64,000 nt of DNA, from NCBI RefSeq assembly GCF_900112985.1, contig NZ_FONS01000010.1, positions 1 to 64,000 of the forward strand, written 5' to 3'. Below the pieces are notes generated by a model. That model was not told the origin of the DNA and ran no database searches. It was given only the letters and a program-made list of their open reading frames with translations. Below, piece by piece: positions 7,824-16,552 of the stretch (position 1 is the first letter of the stretch; each line of letters opens with the position of its first letter). The translations under genes and the position numbers were made by a program. The DNA is from Pedobacter antarcticus. GTDB taxonomy: Bacteria; Bacteroidota; Bacteroidia; Sphingobacteriales; Sphingobacteriaceae.

Positions 7824-10580
7824 TTATAATTTGTAACGTAAGCCCAGTAAATAGGTCTGCTCGTAATAGTCTTTGCGGATCAGGGTTTCATTCTTTCCGT
7901 CTTTCTGGTCAGGAAGTCCTGCATTTACAGCATTTACACCCTTAATAAATAAGGTCGTCGGCGTGTTCAATAGATTTCCGGCTTTTATAAAGACGCTTAT
8001 TTTATTCTTGAATTTCTTTTCAACTGAAGCGTCCATCTGGATGAAACCTTTCTGCCACAAATCATTATCGACAAACTGGGAAACAGTATTAATTCTGTCA
8101 CCGGTATAGGATCCGGCAAGCTGTGCGTCCCAGCCGTTTTGAGTATCTTTATATAAGAGAGAAAGGTTCGCAATATGTGCTGCCTGGCCGTAAAGTGGTC
8201 TTGTTTGTTCTACAGATATAGTTTCCAGATCTCCTGCACTGTTTCTGATTCGGCTGGTTTTGCTGGTTGTAATACGTGAATGCGTGTATGTATAATTGGC
8301 TTTGAAACCAAATTTGCTGATGAACTTCACATAATCCAGTTCTAATCCATAGTTCTTAGCATTACCGAAATTGCCGGCACTGTAATAAAGGTCTCCGCGG
8401 GTATCTGCCTGAATCGTGTATTCAATAGGATCCTGAATGTTTTTATAGAATCCTCCAATTAAAAGCTGATCAGAGCTATTTGGAAAAAATTCATACCGCA
8501 GGTCGAAATTATCTGCTATAGCACGCTTCAGATCGGGGTTTCCACGTTCTGTGTATTCTTCGTAAACAACTTTCGAAGGTACGATCTCATAAAAACCAGG
8601 TCTGTTCAGCGAGCGGAAATAACTGGCTCTCAAGTTCTGTTGCGCTGTCAATCCATATTTCAGATTTAAACTTGGAAGTACATCTGTATAAACCTGGCTG
8701 CCTTTTGGTTTGCTTTCTCCTGCAGGGAACAACAGGTCATATCCCTGGTTGGTATGCTCGACTCTGACCCCTCCTACTACCTCTAGATCCTCTATTTTAA
8801 CGTTGAACATCCCATAACCGGCTGTCGTTTTCTCCGAAGCATTGTAAGTAAGCGAATTGGCTACTGCACCTTTAGGATTCTGAATATCCCAGTTAATCTC
8901 AGTATAATTATTAAAATCAACACCATAAAGTGACTTAGGTGCAGATGGCTCAAATACGTAGTTGTTATAAAAGCTGCTTCTTTGTTTATCGCGGTACAAG
9001 CCACCGGCTGTAAAATCAACTTTCAGGCCTGCAATAGCTGCGGAGTAGGTAAGATCAAGGTATCCTGCTTTATCTTCATCTGTATTTCTTGACCACCGGC
9101 GCGTACTTTTGGAAGCCGTAGTTCTTTGATCCAGGAAATTAGTTCTGAGCCCGTTTAATGTAACTGAAGTTTCTTCCGGAACATCGTTTTTCGCTGATGA
9201 ATATACACCAGACCAGTTAATCTTTAGTTTTTCATTGAACAGTTTATGTTCCCCCTGTAAAGTGGTATTGTAAATCTGTTGTTCAGCTAATCGTGAGCGG
9301 GTTTGATAAGTGAGTTGTGCATTCCCGGCTCCGGGGTTATAGTCTGCATTGGAGAAATTGGTATTCAGCACATCTCTGGTCTGAATACTGGTTAGGTTAA
9401 CATACGAGTTTACCAATGCCAGCTTATTATTTTTATTCAGCGTATAATCTATTTTGCCGTGCAACCCGTATCTTTTCTGCTGCTCACTGTACTGACGGTA
9501 ATCCTGGGAAGTAATTCTGGAAACTGCATCTGTTCCAGCTACCGTAGAGTTATAAAAAGTACTGTTAGTCGCGGTATAATTATTCTGATAACTTCCTGCA
9601 ATGATTACGCCCAGCCGATTATCCAGAAACCGCTGGCCTATCGACAATCCACCGACTACATTAGGAGCTGGCTGTTTAGCCTTATAATCTACTGCTCCAT
9701 TGGAGAAATCACCCGATTTAGCATTATAGTTTTTCCGATTAATTTCATAAGGTGATTTAGCATTCAGCGCGCCAGGATCGAAAGACAGAAATTTACGGTC
9801 CAGCAACATCTGGTTGTATCCCCCTGCCAGATTAGCATTAATTTCCAGTTTAGCGGGCGCATCTTTCATAACCATATTGATAACTCCACCCACGGCGTCA
9901 CCTTCCATATTTGGAGTTAGCGATTTATAAACCTCCAGACGTTGTAATAATTCTGTCGGGAACACATCCAGTGGTACATACCGGAATTTATCATCAGAAC
10001 TTGCAATTTTAATCCCGTTAACCAGGGTATAATTATAGCGTTTGTCCATACCCCGCAGGATAGCATATTGTCCACCACCATTACTGCTTCGTTCAATAGA
10101 TACACCAGAAACACGCTGAACTACATTCGCCACAGTCAGATCCGGGGAGATTTCCATTGCCCTGCCAGATACGACATTCGTAACCTGCATGGCTTTCTGC
10201 TCCAGTTTTCTGGCTGTGCGTTCTGAGGCCCCGTCATGTTTGGCACCAATAACCACTTCATTCAGGTCATTTCCATTGGCGTCACTCAGATAAATCTGGA
10301 TCGAAGGATTGTCTTCATCAAGTACATTCAACTGCCTGGTAAAAGTTTGATAAGTTACATACGACACTTTTAAAACCGCGAGACCTGCCTTCACCTTCTT
10401 AAATTCAAATGACCCATCCAGACCGGTCATGGTAACTTTGTCTGTGTTTTCCAATCTGACAGAAGCACCAACTAGTGCCTCACCTGTTTTCTTGTCGTAC
10501 ACATGCCCCTTTATATTACTCGCTTTTGCGACAGTAATACTTAGAAAGAAGCATAAAATAATCTTAAAAATTGGTTTCAT
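7824..10580 (-). CDS. TonB-dependent outer-membrane receptor
   Basis: The 918-residue protein starts with a signal peptide (about 1-20). A carboxypeptidase-regulatory-like domain follows (~22-100: IKGHVYDKKTGEALVGASV, then GSFEFKKVKAG). Next come the plug (~130-240, with YAILRGMDKRYNYTLVNGI and GDAVGGVINMVMKDAP) and a 22-strand type barrel ending TYLLGLRYKL. It lacks the SusC signature and a SusD partner, so it is a classical TonB-dependent transporter rather than part of a Sus pair. It is the first gene of the operon containing phytase and phosphatase, which suggests it imports inositol phosphates or another phosphorylated or metal-chelated compound. That substrate is inferred from context. 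Confidence 0.92.
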   Translation of the reverse strand: MKPIFKIILCFFLSITVAKASNIKGHVYDKKTGEALVGASVRLENTDKVTMTGLDGSFEFKKVKAGLAVLKVSYVTYQTFTRQLNVLDEDNPSIQIYLSDANGNDLNEVVIGAKHDGASERTARKLEQKAMQVTNVVSGRAMEISPDLTVANVVQRVSGVSIERSSNGGGQYAILRGMDKRYNYTLVNGIKIASSDDKFRYVPLDVFPTELLQRLEVYKSLTPNMEGDAVGGVINMVMKDAPAKLEINANLAGGYNQMLLDRKFLSFDPGALNAKSPYEINRKNYNAKSGDFSNGAVDYKAKQPAPNVVGGLSIGQRFLDNRLGVIIAGSYQNNYTATNSTFYNSTVAGTDAVSRITSQDYRQYSEQQKRYGLHGKIDYTLNKNNKLALVNSYVNLTSIQTRDVLNTNFSNADYNPGAGNAQLTYQTRSRLAEQQIYNTTLQGEHKLFNEKLKINWSGVYSSAKNDVPEETSVTLNGLRTNFLDQRTTASKSTRRWSRNTDEDKAGYLDLTYSAAIAGLKVDFTAGGLYRDKQRSSFYNNYVFEPSAPKSLYGVDFNNYTEINWDIQNPKGAVANSLTYNASEKTTAGYGMFNVKIEDLEVVGGVRVEHTNQGYDLLFPAGESKPKGSQVYTDVLPSLNLKYGLTAQQNLRASYFRSLNRPGFYEIVPSKVVYEEYTERGNPDLKRAIADNFDLRYEFFPNSSDQLLIGGFYKNIQDPIEYTIQADTRGDLYYSAGNFGNAKNYGLELDYVKFISKFGFKANYTYTHSRITTSKTSRIRNSAGDLETISVEQTRPLYGQAAHIANLSLLYKDTQNGWDAQLAGSYTGDRINTVSQFVDNDLWQKGFIQMDASVEKKFKNKISVFIKAGNLLNTPTTLFIKGVNAVNAGLPDQKDGKNETLIRKDYYEQTYLLGLRYKL

Positions 10581-10666
10581 TTTGAATTGAGATTTTAAAG
10601 TCGTTTGCTGTTTTTACAACTATTCCTCAAATGTGCAGGGTGTTTATTGAAGCGTCAAATTATCAC

Positions 10667-10716
10667 CGTATACAAAGCGTCAACAGCGTATACAAGGCTG
10701 TATACGAAGCGCATAC
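10667..10716. repeat. GTATAC direct-repeat cluster upstream of the phytate operon
   Basis: GTATAC occurs at 10668-10673, 10688-10693 and 10700-10705, with a degenerate CATAC at 10712. The flanks are also alike (CGTATACAAAGCG, CGTATACAAGGC, TGTATACGAAGCG). Spacing is 20, 12 and 12 bp. AGCGTCAA also occurs twice, at 10651 and 10676. The cluster lies about 90-140 bp upstream of the receptor start codon, where an operator would be expected. Binding of a PhoB-like regulator is possible, but no recognised Pho-box consensus is met. Confidence 0.5.
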
Positions 10717-10841
10717 AGCATAGACAACCAGCATGCAATAAACTGGAAAACAAATACTTACAAAAGACAAAAGCACCATTACCATTCAGTTAGCGTAACA
10801 TTAACAAATTGTTAAGTAGTAGAATCCGGAAGATTCTAAGT

Positions 10842-12437
10842 CTATACAGCCTGTATAAATGTTGTCAGGTTATCACCTTCAGCTATGTTAAGTTTCTTTC
10901 GAAGTCTGTATCTGGCCATGCGTAAACTATCCTGCGATATTCCAAAGATGGCAGCCATATCCCTGGCATTCATATTCATTTTAATTAGCGCAATCAGACG
11001 CATGTCATTAACCGTCAGATTTTCGCCCTTTGCTTTCAGTTTGTCAAAAAAAGACTGATGCAGCTGCTCAAACATTTCTGTGAAATCTTTCCATTGCTGA
11101 TCCTGATTCATATGCTGCATGATCTGCTTAACTAATTGTTGCATCTGTTTCTTCTGATCTCTTTTCTCCTCTTTGATCATCTCTTCCATTGTATTACGCA
11201 TACTTTCCAGGAACTGATTATGTTGAATTACCTGTAGCGTATGGGTAGTCAGCTCTTTCGTTTTTAACTCAAGCTGCGTTTGCTGGGCAAGAGAAAGCTG
11301 TTTATTCTTTTCCACCACGGCATTATTTTCTCTCAGCTTCAGCCGTTGCCTGGAAATCGTCAGCAATCCCATTACAATTAATAAAATCACAACTACTACA
11401 ATAGAAACAGTAACTATAATATTCACTTTACGGCCGTTTTCAAGCGCAGCAATCTCATCGTTCTTTTTGTCGGTATCGTATACAATATTCAGGAATGACA
11501 TCTGCCTGTTGTTCTGCGTAGAATATATATTAAGCAGGTGCTTACGGCTAAGTTCCAGGTAATGAAAAGCACTGTCATTTTTGCCCATCAGATTGTATGC
11601 TTTGGCAATATCCCTGTAAGCTGAAGCTTGCTGATATTCATTTTTAGTATCCACAGCCATTATAAGTGCTTTTTGAGAATAACGCAGCCCTTGTTTATAA
11701 TCCCCTGTCTTACGTAGAATATCACCAATGTTATTCATCACTTCAATGCTGGAAACCTGATTATTTACGGATTGATAAAGCTGAAGGGAATGATCAAAAT
11801 AATATCTTGCAGAATCATAACGAACCAGATCTTCGAATATACTTCCCAGGTTTTCGTAGATCTTTGCCATACCAGCTTTATGATCCGCGTGCTGATACGC
11901 ACTCAACGCAAGCTTTTGATAATAAAAAGCGCTATCGTAACGCTGCTCTTTTTCATATAAATGACCAATATTACCATAAGTTTCGCCCAAACCAACCCGG
12001 TTATTCAAGGTTTGATACAACTGAAGTGCTTTATCGTATTGTTTACGGGAGGATACTTTATCCAGATTCTGATAGTATAAATTACCCATATCATTAAAAT
12101 TATGAGCAAGCAGATTCCGGTCTCCAACCTGCTCATATATTTTGTAGGCTTGCTGAAAATAATCTAATGACTGTGAAAAATGCCCTTGTGCACTCGATAT
12201 CTCTCCCATTTGCTGGAGACAAATTCCTGAGCTCCTTTGATCATTACTGAGCTGAGCCTGCCCGTATAATTTCTTTAAGATCAAAAATGCCGAGTCAGGA
12301 TACTGTTTACTCAAGGCTAGGGTGTATTTGAGTTTAATGGCAGGATCTTCGGCCGCGAAAGCGTTGCTATAGATCAGGGAAGACAGTAAAATTACGCACA
12401 GCAATCTGCTGATAGATTTGCAAGAATAGTATGACAT
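10842..12437 (-). CDS. Membrane-tethered TPR regulator with C-terminal helix-turn-helix
   Basis: The 531-residue protein has a signal or anchor at 10-29, then about six tetratricopeptide repeats (~45-300; for example HFSQSLDYFQQAYKIYEQVGD and YDSAFYYQKLALSAYQHADH). A transmembrane helix follows at ~338-362, then a coiled coil rich in K, E and Q (~363-450) and a C-terminal helix-turn-helix (~475-520) containing LIALIKMNMNARDMAAIFGIS. This layout, with sensing TPRs outside and a DNA-binding domain inside, is common in Bacteroidota. The C-terminus resembles LuxR-type recognition helices. It lies upstream of the phytate operon on the same strand and could regulate it, or the divergent siderophore receptor; neither is shown. 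Confidence 0.8.
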   Translation of the reverse strand: MSYYSCKSISRLLCVILLSSLIYSNAFAAEDPAIKLKYTLALSKQYPDSAFLILKKLYGQAQLSNDQRSSGICLQQMGEISSAQGHFSQSLDYFQQAYKIYEQVGDRNLLAHNFNDMGNLYYQNLDKVSSRKQYDKALQLYQTLNNRVGLGETYGNIGHLYEKEQRYDSAFYYQKLALSAYQHADHKAGMAKIYENLGSIFEDLVRYDSARYYFDHSLQLYQSVNNQVSSIEVMNNIGDILRKTGDYKQGLRYSQKALIMAVDTKNEYQQASAYRDIAKAYNLMGKNDSAFHYLELSRKHLLNIYSTQNNRQMSFLNIVYDTDKKNDEIAALENGRKVNIIVTVSIVVVVILLIVMGLLTISRQRLKLRENNAVVEKNKQLSLAQQTQLELKTKELTTHTLQVIQHNQFLESMRNTMEEMIKEEKRDQKKQMQQLVKQIMQHMNQDQQWKDFTEMFEQLHQSFFDKLKAKGENLTVNDMRLIALIKMNMNARDMAAIFGISQDSLRMARYRLRKKLNIAEGDNLTTFIQAV

Positions 12438-12607
12438 GATGCAAAGGACGCCTTCCTATATGAACCATATGTTAAGTAAAGTGCTTTAAATGAAGATATC
12501 AATTAACATTAATTTAACCATAATCGCTCGTCTGAATCTGACGACTGGATTTACCCCTATGCAGTTTTGTCATAATTCTGTCTTATTTAAAATGAATCTC
12601 AATAGTA

Positions 12608-12639
12608 TTGTTACACACTCAAGTCTTATTGTAGTTTTG
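12608..12639 (+). promoter_or_regulatory. Bacteroidota-type promoter for the siderophore receptor
   Basis: TTG at 12608-12610 is followed after 21 bp by TAGTTTTG at 12632-12639, an exact match to TAnnTTTG. This predicts a transcript start near 12646 and a leader of about 30 nt before the ATG at 12675. No Fur box was convincing. Confidence 0.6.
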
Positions 12640-12674
12640 CAGTTTAAAATCATTCTAAACAACACATACACAAA

Positions 12675-15080
12675 ATGCAAAACAAATACTTTAAATTTTA
12701 TTTAATGACACTTATCCTGCTGTTCACGGGCGTGATTTCCTTTGCACAATCGAAAACGGGAATTATAAAGGGAACAGTAGTTACCAGCGACGGCGGAGCT
12801 GTAGAATCCGCAGAGGTGAGTATTCGCGGAGTAGCTAATGCAACGACAGACAGAAATGGAAACTTTACGCTAAAGAATATTCCAGCAGGAGATTATATGA
12901 TCACTGCAAAACTAGTAGGCTTAAAAGCCGATACAAAATCGGTTTTTGTGACGGCCGGTGAAACTTCGACCGTTCAGCTTGGTTTACAAGCGTCAAACGA
13001 GCAGCTGAAAGAAGTGATTGTCAGCGGAGGTAAAAAGAACAAATTTGCAGTTAAAGAAAGTGAATTTGTGGCTAAAATGCCTTTAAAAAACCTGGAAAAC
13101 CCGCAGGTCTATTCCGTGGTATCTAAAGAACTCCTGAAAGAACAGGTAATCACTAATTTCGATGATGCTTTAAAGAATGCACCGGGGGTAGATAAATTGT
13201 GGTCATCAACGGGTCGCGGTGGTGACGGAGCTGGTTATTTCTCTTTAAGAGGCTTTGCAGTACAACCGACATTGGTTAACGGTTTACCAGGTTTAACCAA
13301 TGGAAGTCTTGACGTTTCCAATATCGAACGCATTGAAGTAATCAAAGGGCCTTCCGGAACTTTATTTGGCAGCAGCCTGATCTCTTATGGCGGTTTGATC
13401 AACACTGTAACCAAACAACCTTTTGACGCAGTGTCAACCGACGTAAATTATGTAGCCGGAAGTTACGGATTAAACAGACTGAGCGTTGATGTGAATACGC
13501 CGCTGGATGCAGAACATAAAGTACTGTTCCGTGTTAACGCTGCGTATCAGGAAGAAAATAGTTTTCAGGATGCAGGATTCAGGAAGTCGACATTTATTGC
13601 ACCATCCCTGTCTTATAAAGTTAATGACAGACTTTCATTCCTATTAAATGCACAATTCCTGCGTGCTGAAGGAACAAATCCTACGATGCTGTTCTTCAAT
13701 AGAAGTGCACCATTGATCTACAATAATGTTGCTCAGCTCGGTTATAACCCTAAAAACTCTTTTACGAGCAATGACTTGAGCATCAAAACACCGGTAACAT
13801 CAGTTCAGGCACAGATGAATTACAAGATCAGTGACCAGTGGAATTCGCAGACCGTTGTGTCAAGAGGTTCTGCAAAATCAGATGGTTATTATTCTTATTT
13901 GTTCGAAGGGACCAAAAAGACTGGCGATAAAACAACCAGCAATGGCATATTTGATCGCTGGATAAGCGACCAAAACACCAATACAGAAACTACTGACATT
14001 CAACAAAATTTCACCGGCGATTTCCACATTGGAAGTATCCGTAACCGCATTGTAGCTGGTTTAGATTATTTTAACAGAACTTCAATCAGTAACAGCTCGA
14101 ATTATGCGCCACTTGGTGCAGTTAAGCCTAATGGTGAAGATTCGGGTGTCTTAACACGTCAAAGTGCAGATGAAGCTATTGCCGCAGCAGGTTATGGTGG
14201 CAACAGCAGAACGACACAGGAAGTGTACAGTGCTTATGTTTCAAACGTAGTGAACTTCACTTCTCAGTTTTCCGGTATGGTGAGTGTACGTGTTGATCGT
14301 TTTCAAAATGGCGGTTTAAGCACTGCAGCGGCAGATAAGTACGGTCAAACCGCATGGTCTCCAAAATTCGGTTTGGTTTACCAAATCCTGCAGGATAAAT
14401 TGTCTGTATTCGGAAATTACATGAATGGTTTTAGTAACGTTGCTCCTGTAAATGCAGAAATTAATGGCGTCCCAATAGTAACTACCTTTAAACCTGAACA
14501 TGCAAATCAAATCGAAGGAGGAATTAAAACAGACCTCTTCGATGGAAAATTATCTGGTTCATTAAGCTACTACGATATTAAAGTTTCCAATATTGTATTA
14601 AGTACCGGTATCAATCAATATTCGCAAGGTGGCGAACAATATAGCAAAGGTGTTGAGGCTGAATTTACCGCCAACCCATTCCCTGGGTTAAACATAACTG
14701 CAGGATACACTAAAAACAAAAGTAAATTAACAAATGCAATCGTTGCAACAGAAGGCAGAAGACCTACTAGCGCGGGTCCGGAGGACCTGATAAACGGATG
14801 GATTAGTTATAAAATACTTAACGGAGCTGCAAAAGGTCTCGGATTTGGCTTTGGAGGAAATTACGCCAGCAAAAACCTGATCGTGAATGACGCAACAGTG
14901 GGTGTGTTTACTGTCCCTTCTTATACAATATTAAACGCATCGGCATCATATGGCACAGGCAATTTCACTTTCTCGTTAAAAGTTGACAACCTGACGAACA
15001 AAGAATACTTTAAAGGATGGAGTACACTGGAACCAATGAGACCACGTACAGTGTCGGGTGGTATCGGATACCATTTTTAG
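12675..15080 (+). CDS. TonB-dependent siderophore receptor
   Basis: This 801-residue protein has a signal peptide ending near SFAQ (residue ~25) and a carboxypeptidase-regulatory-like domain (~29-115). A plug follows with the siderophore-receptor signature: FDDALKNAPGVDKLW, GYFSLRGFAVQPTLVNGLPG and IERIEVIKGPSGTLFGS. The barrel ends in the terminal strand TVSGGIGYHF, with a final Phe. Sequences such as NLTNKEYFKGW near the end are typical of ferric-siderophore receptors (FhuA/FoxA-like). It should import an Fe3+-siderophore with TonB energy. It is monocistronic, with its own promoter and a terminator 43 bp after the stop. No siderophore synthesis genes are nearby, so a xenosiderophore is likely; the ligand is unknown. 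Confidence 0.92.
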   Translation: MQNKYFKFYLMTLILLFTGVISFAQSKTGIIKGTVVTSDGGAVESAEVSIRGVANATTDRNGNFTLKNIPAGDYMITAKLVGLKADTKSVFVTAGETSTVQLGLQASNEQLKEVIVSGGKKNKFAVKESEFVAKMPLKNLENPQVYSVVSKELLKEQVITNFDDALKNAPGVDKLWSSTGRGGDGAGYFSLRGFAVQPTLVNGLPGLTNGSLDVSNIERIEVIKGPSGTLFGSSLISYGGLINTVTKQPFDAVSTDVNYVAGSYGLNRLSVDVNTPLDAEHKVLFRVNAAYQEENSFQDAGFRKSTFIAPSLSYKVNDRLSFLLNAQFLRAEGTNPTMLFFNRSAPLIYNNVAQLGYNPKNSFTSNDLSIKTPVTSVQAQMNYKISDQWNSQTVVSRGSAKSDGYYSYLFEGTKKTGDKTTSNGIFDRWISDQNTNTETTDIQQNFTGDFHIGSIRNRIVAGLDYFNRTSISNSSNYAPLGAVKPNGEDSGVLTRQSADEAIAAAGYGGNSRTTQEVYSAYVSNVVNFTSQFSGMVSVRVDRFQNGGLSTAAADKYGQTAWSPKFGLVYQILQDKLSVFGNYMNGFSNVAPVNAEINGVPIVTTFKPEHANQIEGGIKTDLFDGKLSGSLSYYDIKVSNIVLSTGINQYSQGGEQYSKGVEAEFTANPFPGLNITAGYTKNKSKLTNAIVATEGRRPTSAGPEDLINGWISYKILNGAAKGLGFGFGGNYASKNLIVNDATVGVFTVPSYTILNASASYGTGNFTFSLKVDNLTNKEYFKGWSTLEPMRPRTVSGGIGYHF

Positions 15081-15122
15081 TATAAGCAACCCTATGGTTT
15101 AAACCCCGGGTTATCAAAAAAG

Positions 15123-15157
15123 AAAAGCCTTTCAGTTATTTACTGAAAGGCTTTTTT
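15123..15157. terminator. Intrinsic terminator after the siderophore receptor
   Basis: The stem AAAAGCCTTTCAGT / ACTGAAAGGCTTTT has a TATTT-type loop and a T run. It is A-rich on the other side, so it may also stop the minus-strand tRNA transcript. It belongs to a family of similar AAAGCCTTTC hairpins in this window. Confidence 0.85.
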
Positions 15158-15164
15158 ATTAAAG

Positions 15165-15247
15165 TGGGGGGAGAAGGATTCGAACCTTCGAAGTCTTGCG
15201 ACAACAGAGTTACAGTCTGTCCCATTTGGCCACTCTGGTATCCCCCC
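15165..15247 (-). tRNA. tRNA-Tyr (anticodon GTA)
   Basis: On the minus strand the acceptor GGGGGGA pairs with TCCCCCC. The D arm, the anticodon stem-loop with GTA in CAGACTGTAACTCTG, a long class II variable arm and the T arm GAAGG-TTCGAAT-CCTTC all follow. The length (83 nt) and long variable arm suit bacterial tRNA-Tyr. CCA is not encoded. Confidence 0.93.
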
Positions 15248-15316
15248 TAACGCTGGGCGAATATAGGTAATATCCCTTAAAATGCAAATAAAGCAGGTTT
15301 TTTATTGTAACCAGAA

Positions 15317-16228
15317 TCAGTAACTGGATTCGACAGTATCAGTTACATCATCTTCCAGCTTCTGCTGCGTCTCTTTTAATTCATTGATTTCCTGATCACT
15401 ATATTGATAGTGTTGCCTAAAACTCTTATAATCCGAATCGTAAATAATAGCATATTTATTTTCTTTGTCCTTGATAATAATTCCATCTAAAGGCGCGCTT
15501 TCCAGGTTATAATCATTCATAAAAACACGCGATCCCTTTTTAAGAGATTTAATGATAAACAATCCGGATAGATCTGTCGTGAAAATTACATGACACTCCT
15601 GGCTTTTATCTACATGAAATATCAAAAGTCTACTACCTGTTTTATCTTTATTTTCCAATAGCACGGCCATGTCCTGTCCATTGTCTCCGGTGAAATCACC
15701 GTAAGCCATAACCTTCGCTGCCCTGTCCGCAATGGCTGTAAACTGGTACTCCTTGGTACGCTGAAAATCATGCTCATGAAAATAAGCCGCAATACAAGTT
15801 TTAATCTTTCCCGGGATCTCATTATAAACTGATAATGGAAAAATCTGGTAATACATCAGTCTTCCAGATCCATGTGCATTCACCATACTTTCCGGTAAAT
15901 AATTACCGATAATCTCCTCGGCGTAGATATTATCTTTTCCATCGTAACCTTTCAATTTTCTAAGATCACCCAGGTCATCATGGGAGGCCCATTCATTCAC
16001 CGCGACCAAAACCACAGACTTTGCAGGAAGTATCTTATACTTCTTTACAGGCTGATCACTTTTTCCGGTGAAATCCATTTCATAAAGCTGAATCGCTTTA
16101 GGAACAACCAACCTTTGATACTCAGTTTCATTGGGAACCCGGGAGGTATAATAACGATAGACACGGTAACCTCCCAGCGACAACGCAAGCATTGCAAATA
16201 CAAATACAGTCAAAACTTTCTTAGACAT
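15317..16228 (-). CDS. Conserved-looking membrane-anchored protein of unknown function
   Basis: I do not recognise this 303-residue protein. It starts with an uncleaved-looking membrane anchor (about 5-24) followed by an extracytoplasmic domain. One segment near residues 172-187, GDFTGDNGQDMAVLLEN, resembles an FG-GAP/integrin-type calcium loop (DFTGDNGQD), suggesting a beta-propeller-like or calcium-binding part. The C-terminus is acidic and possibly coiled coil (residues ~280-300). It is transcribed alone; tRNA-Tyr lies downstream on the same strand. Codon use looks like its neighbours. Confidence 0.6.
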   Translation of the reverse strand: MSKKVLTVFVFAMLALSLGGYRVYRYYTSRVPNETEYQRLVVPKAIQLYEMDFTGKSDQPVKKYKILPAKSVVLVAVNEWASHDDLGDLRKLKGYDGKDNIYAEEIIGNYLPESMVNAHGSGRLMYYQIFPLSVYNEIPGKIKTCIAAYFHEHDFQRTKEYQFTAIADRAAKVMAYGDFTGDNGQDMAVLLENKDKTGSRLLIFHVDKSQECHVIFTTDLSGLFIIKSLKKGSRVFMNDYNLESAPLDGIIIKDKENKYAIIYDSDYKSFRQHYQYSDQEINELKETQQKLEDDVTDTVESSY

Positions 16229-16552
16229 ATCTTTTTGAAAAACTCAATTTACTTATAAAGTAATAAGCAAAACCGGAAGGTTGATATTCACTACGTCCTG
16301 ACTATTATACGCCTCCCTCTGTTAATTATCTGGACGCTGCATAGCTTTAAAACCTACCCGTCAAACCGCAAGACCTTCCAAAACTTAACGTAAGCTTTTC
16401 AAATCGTTAACAAATCCTTACGCCGCAGAACGTTCCTTTGTAACCGGATTTCACATTTAAATGCGCCCATTATAAAAATGAACTGCTCGTCATTCAAGCA
16501 CAAATTATGCAAGTCGGCGCCTGCAAAGTAAAACCGAAATAAATTACAAAAT
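16229..16552. other. Divergent intergenic region, no gene seen
   Basis: The 324 bp between two divergent genes contain no long open frame and no clear TTG/TAnnTTTG pair. A GTTCCTTTG near 16430 is a partial -7-like match pointing to the right. No RNA element was recognised. Confidence 0.4.

Noticed and set aside
11666..12097. A 143-residue plus-strand frame
   Set aside because: It is antisense to the TPR repeats of the regulator at 10842-12437, whose repeated sequence keeps the frame open by chance.
12490..12705. A 71-residue frame upstream of the siderophore receptor
   Set aside because: It spans the promoter and overlaps the true start at 12675; its composition is that of non-coding AT-rich DNA.
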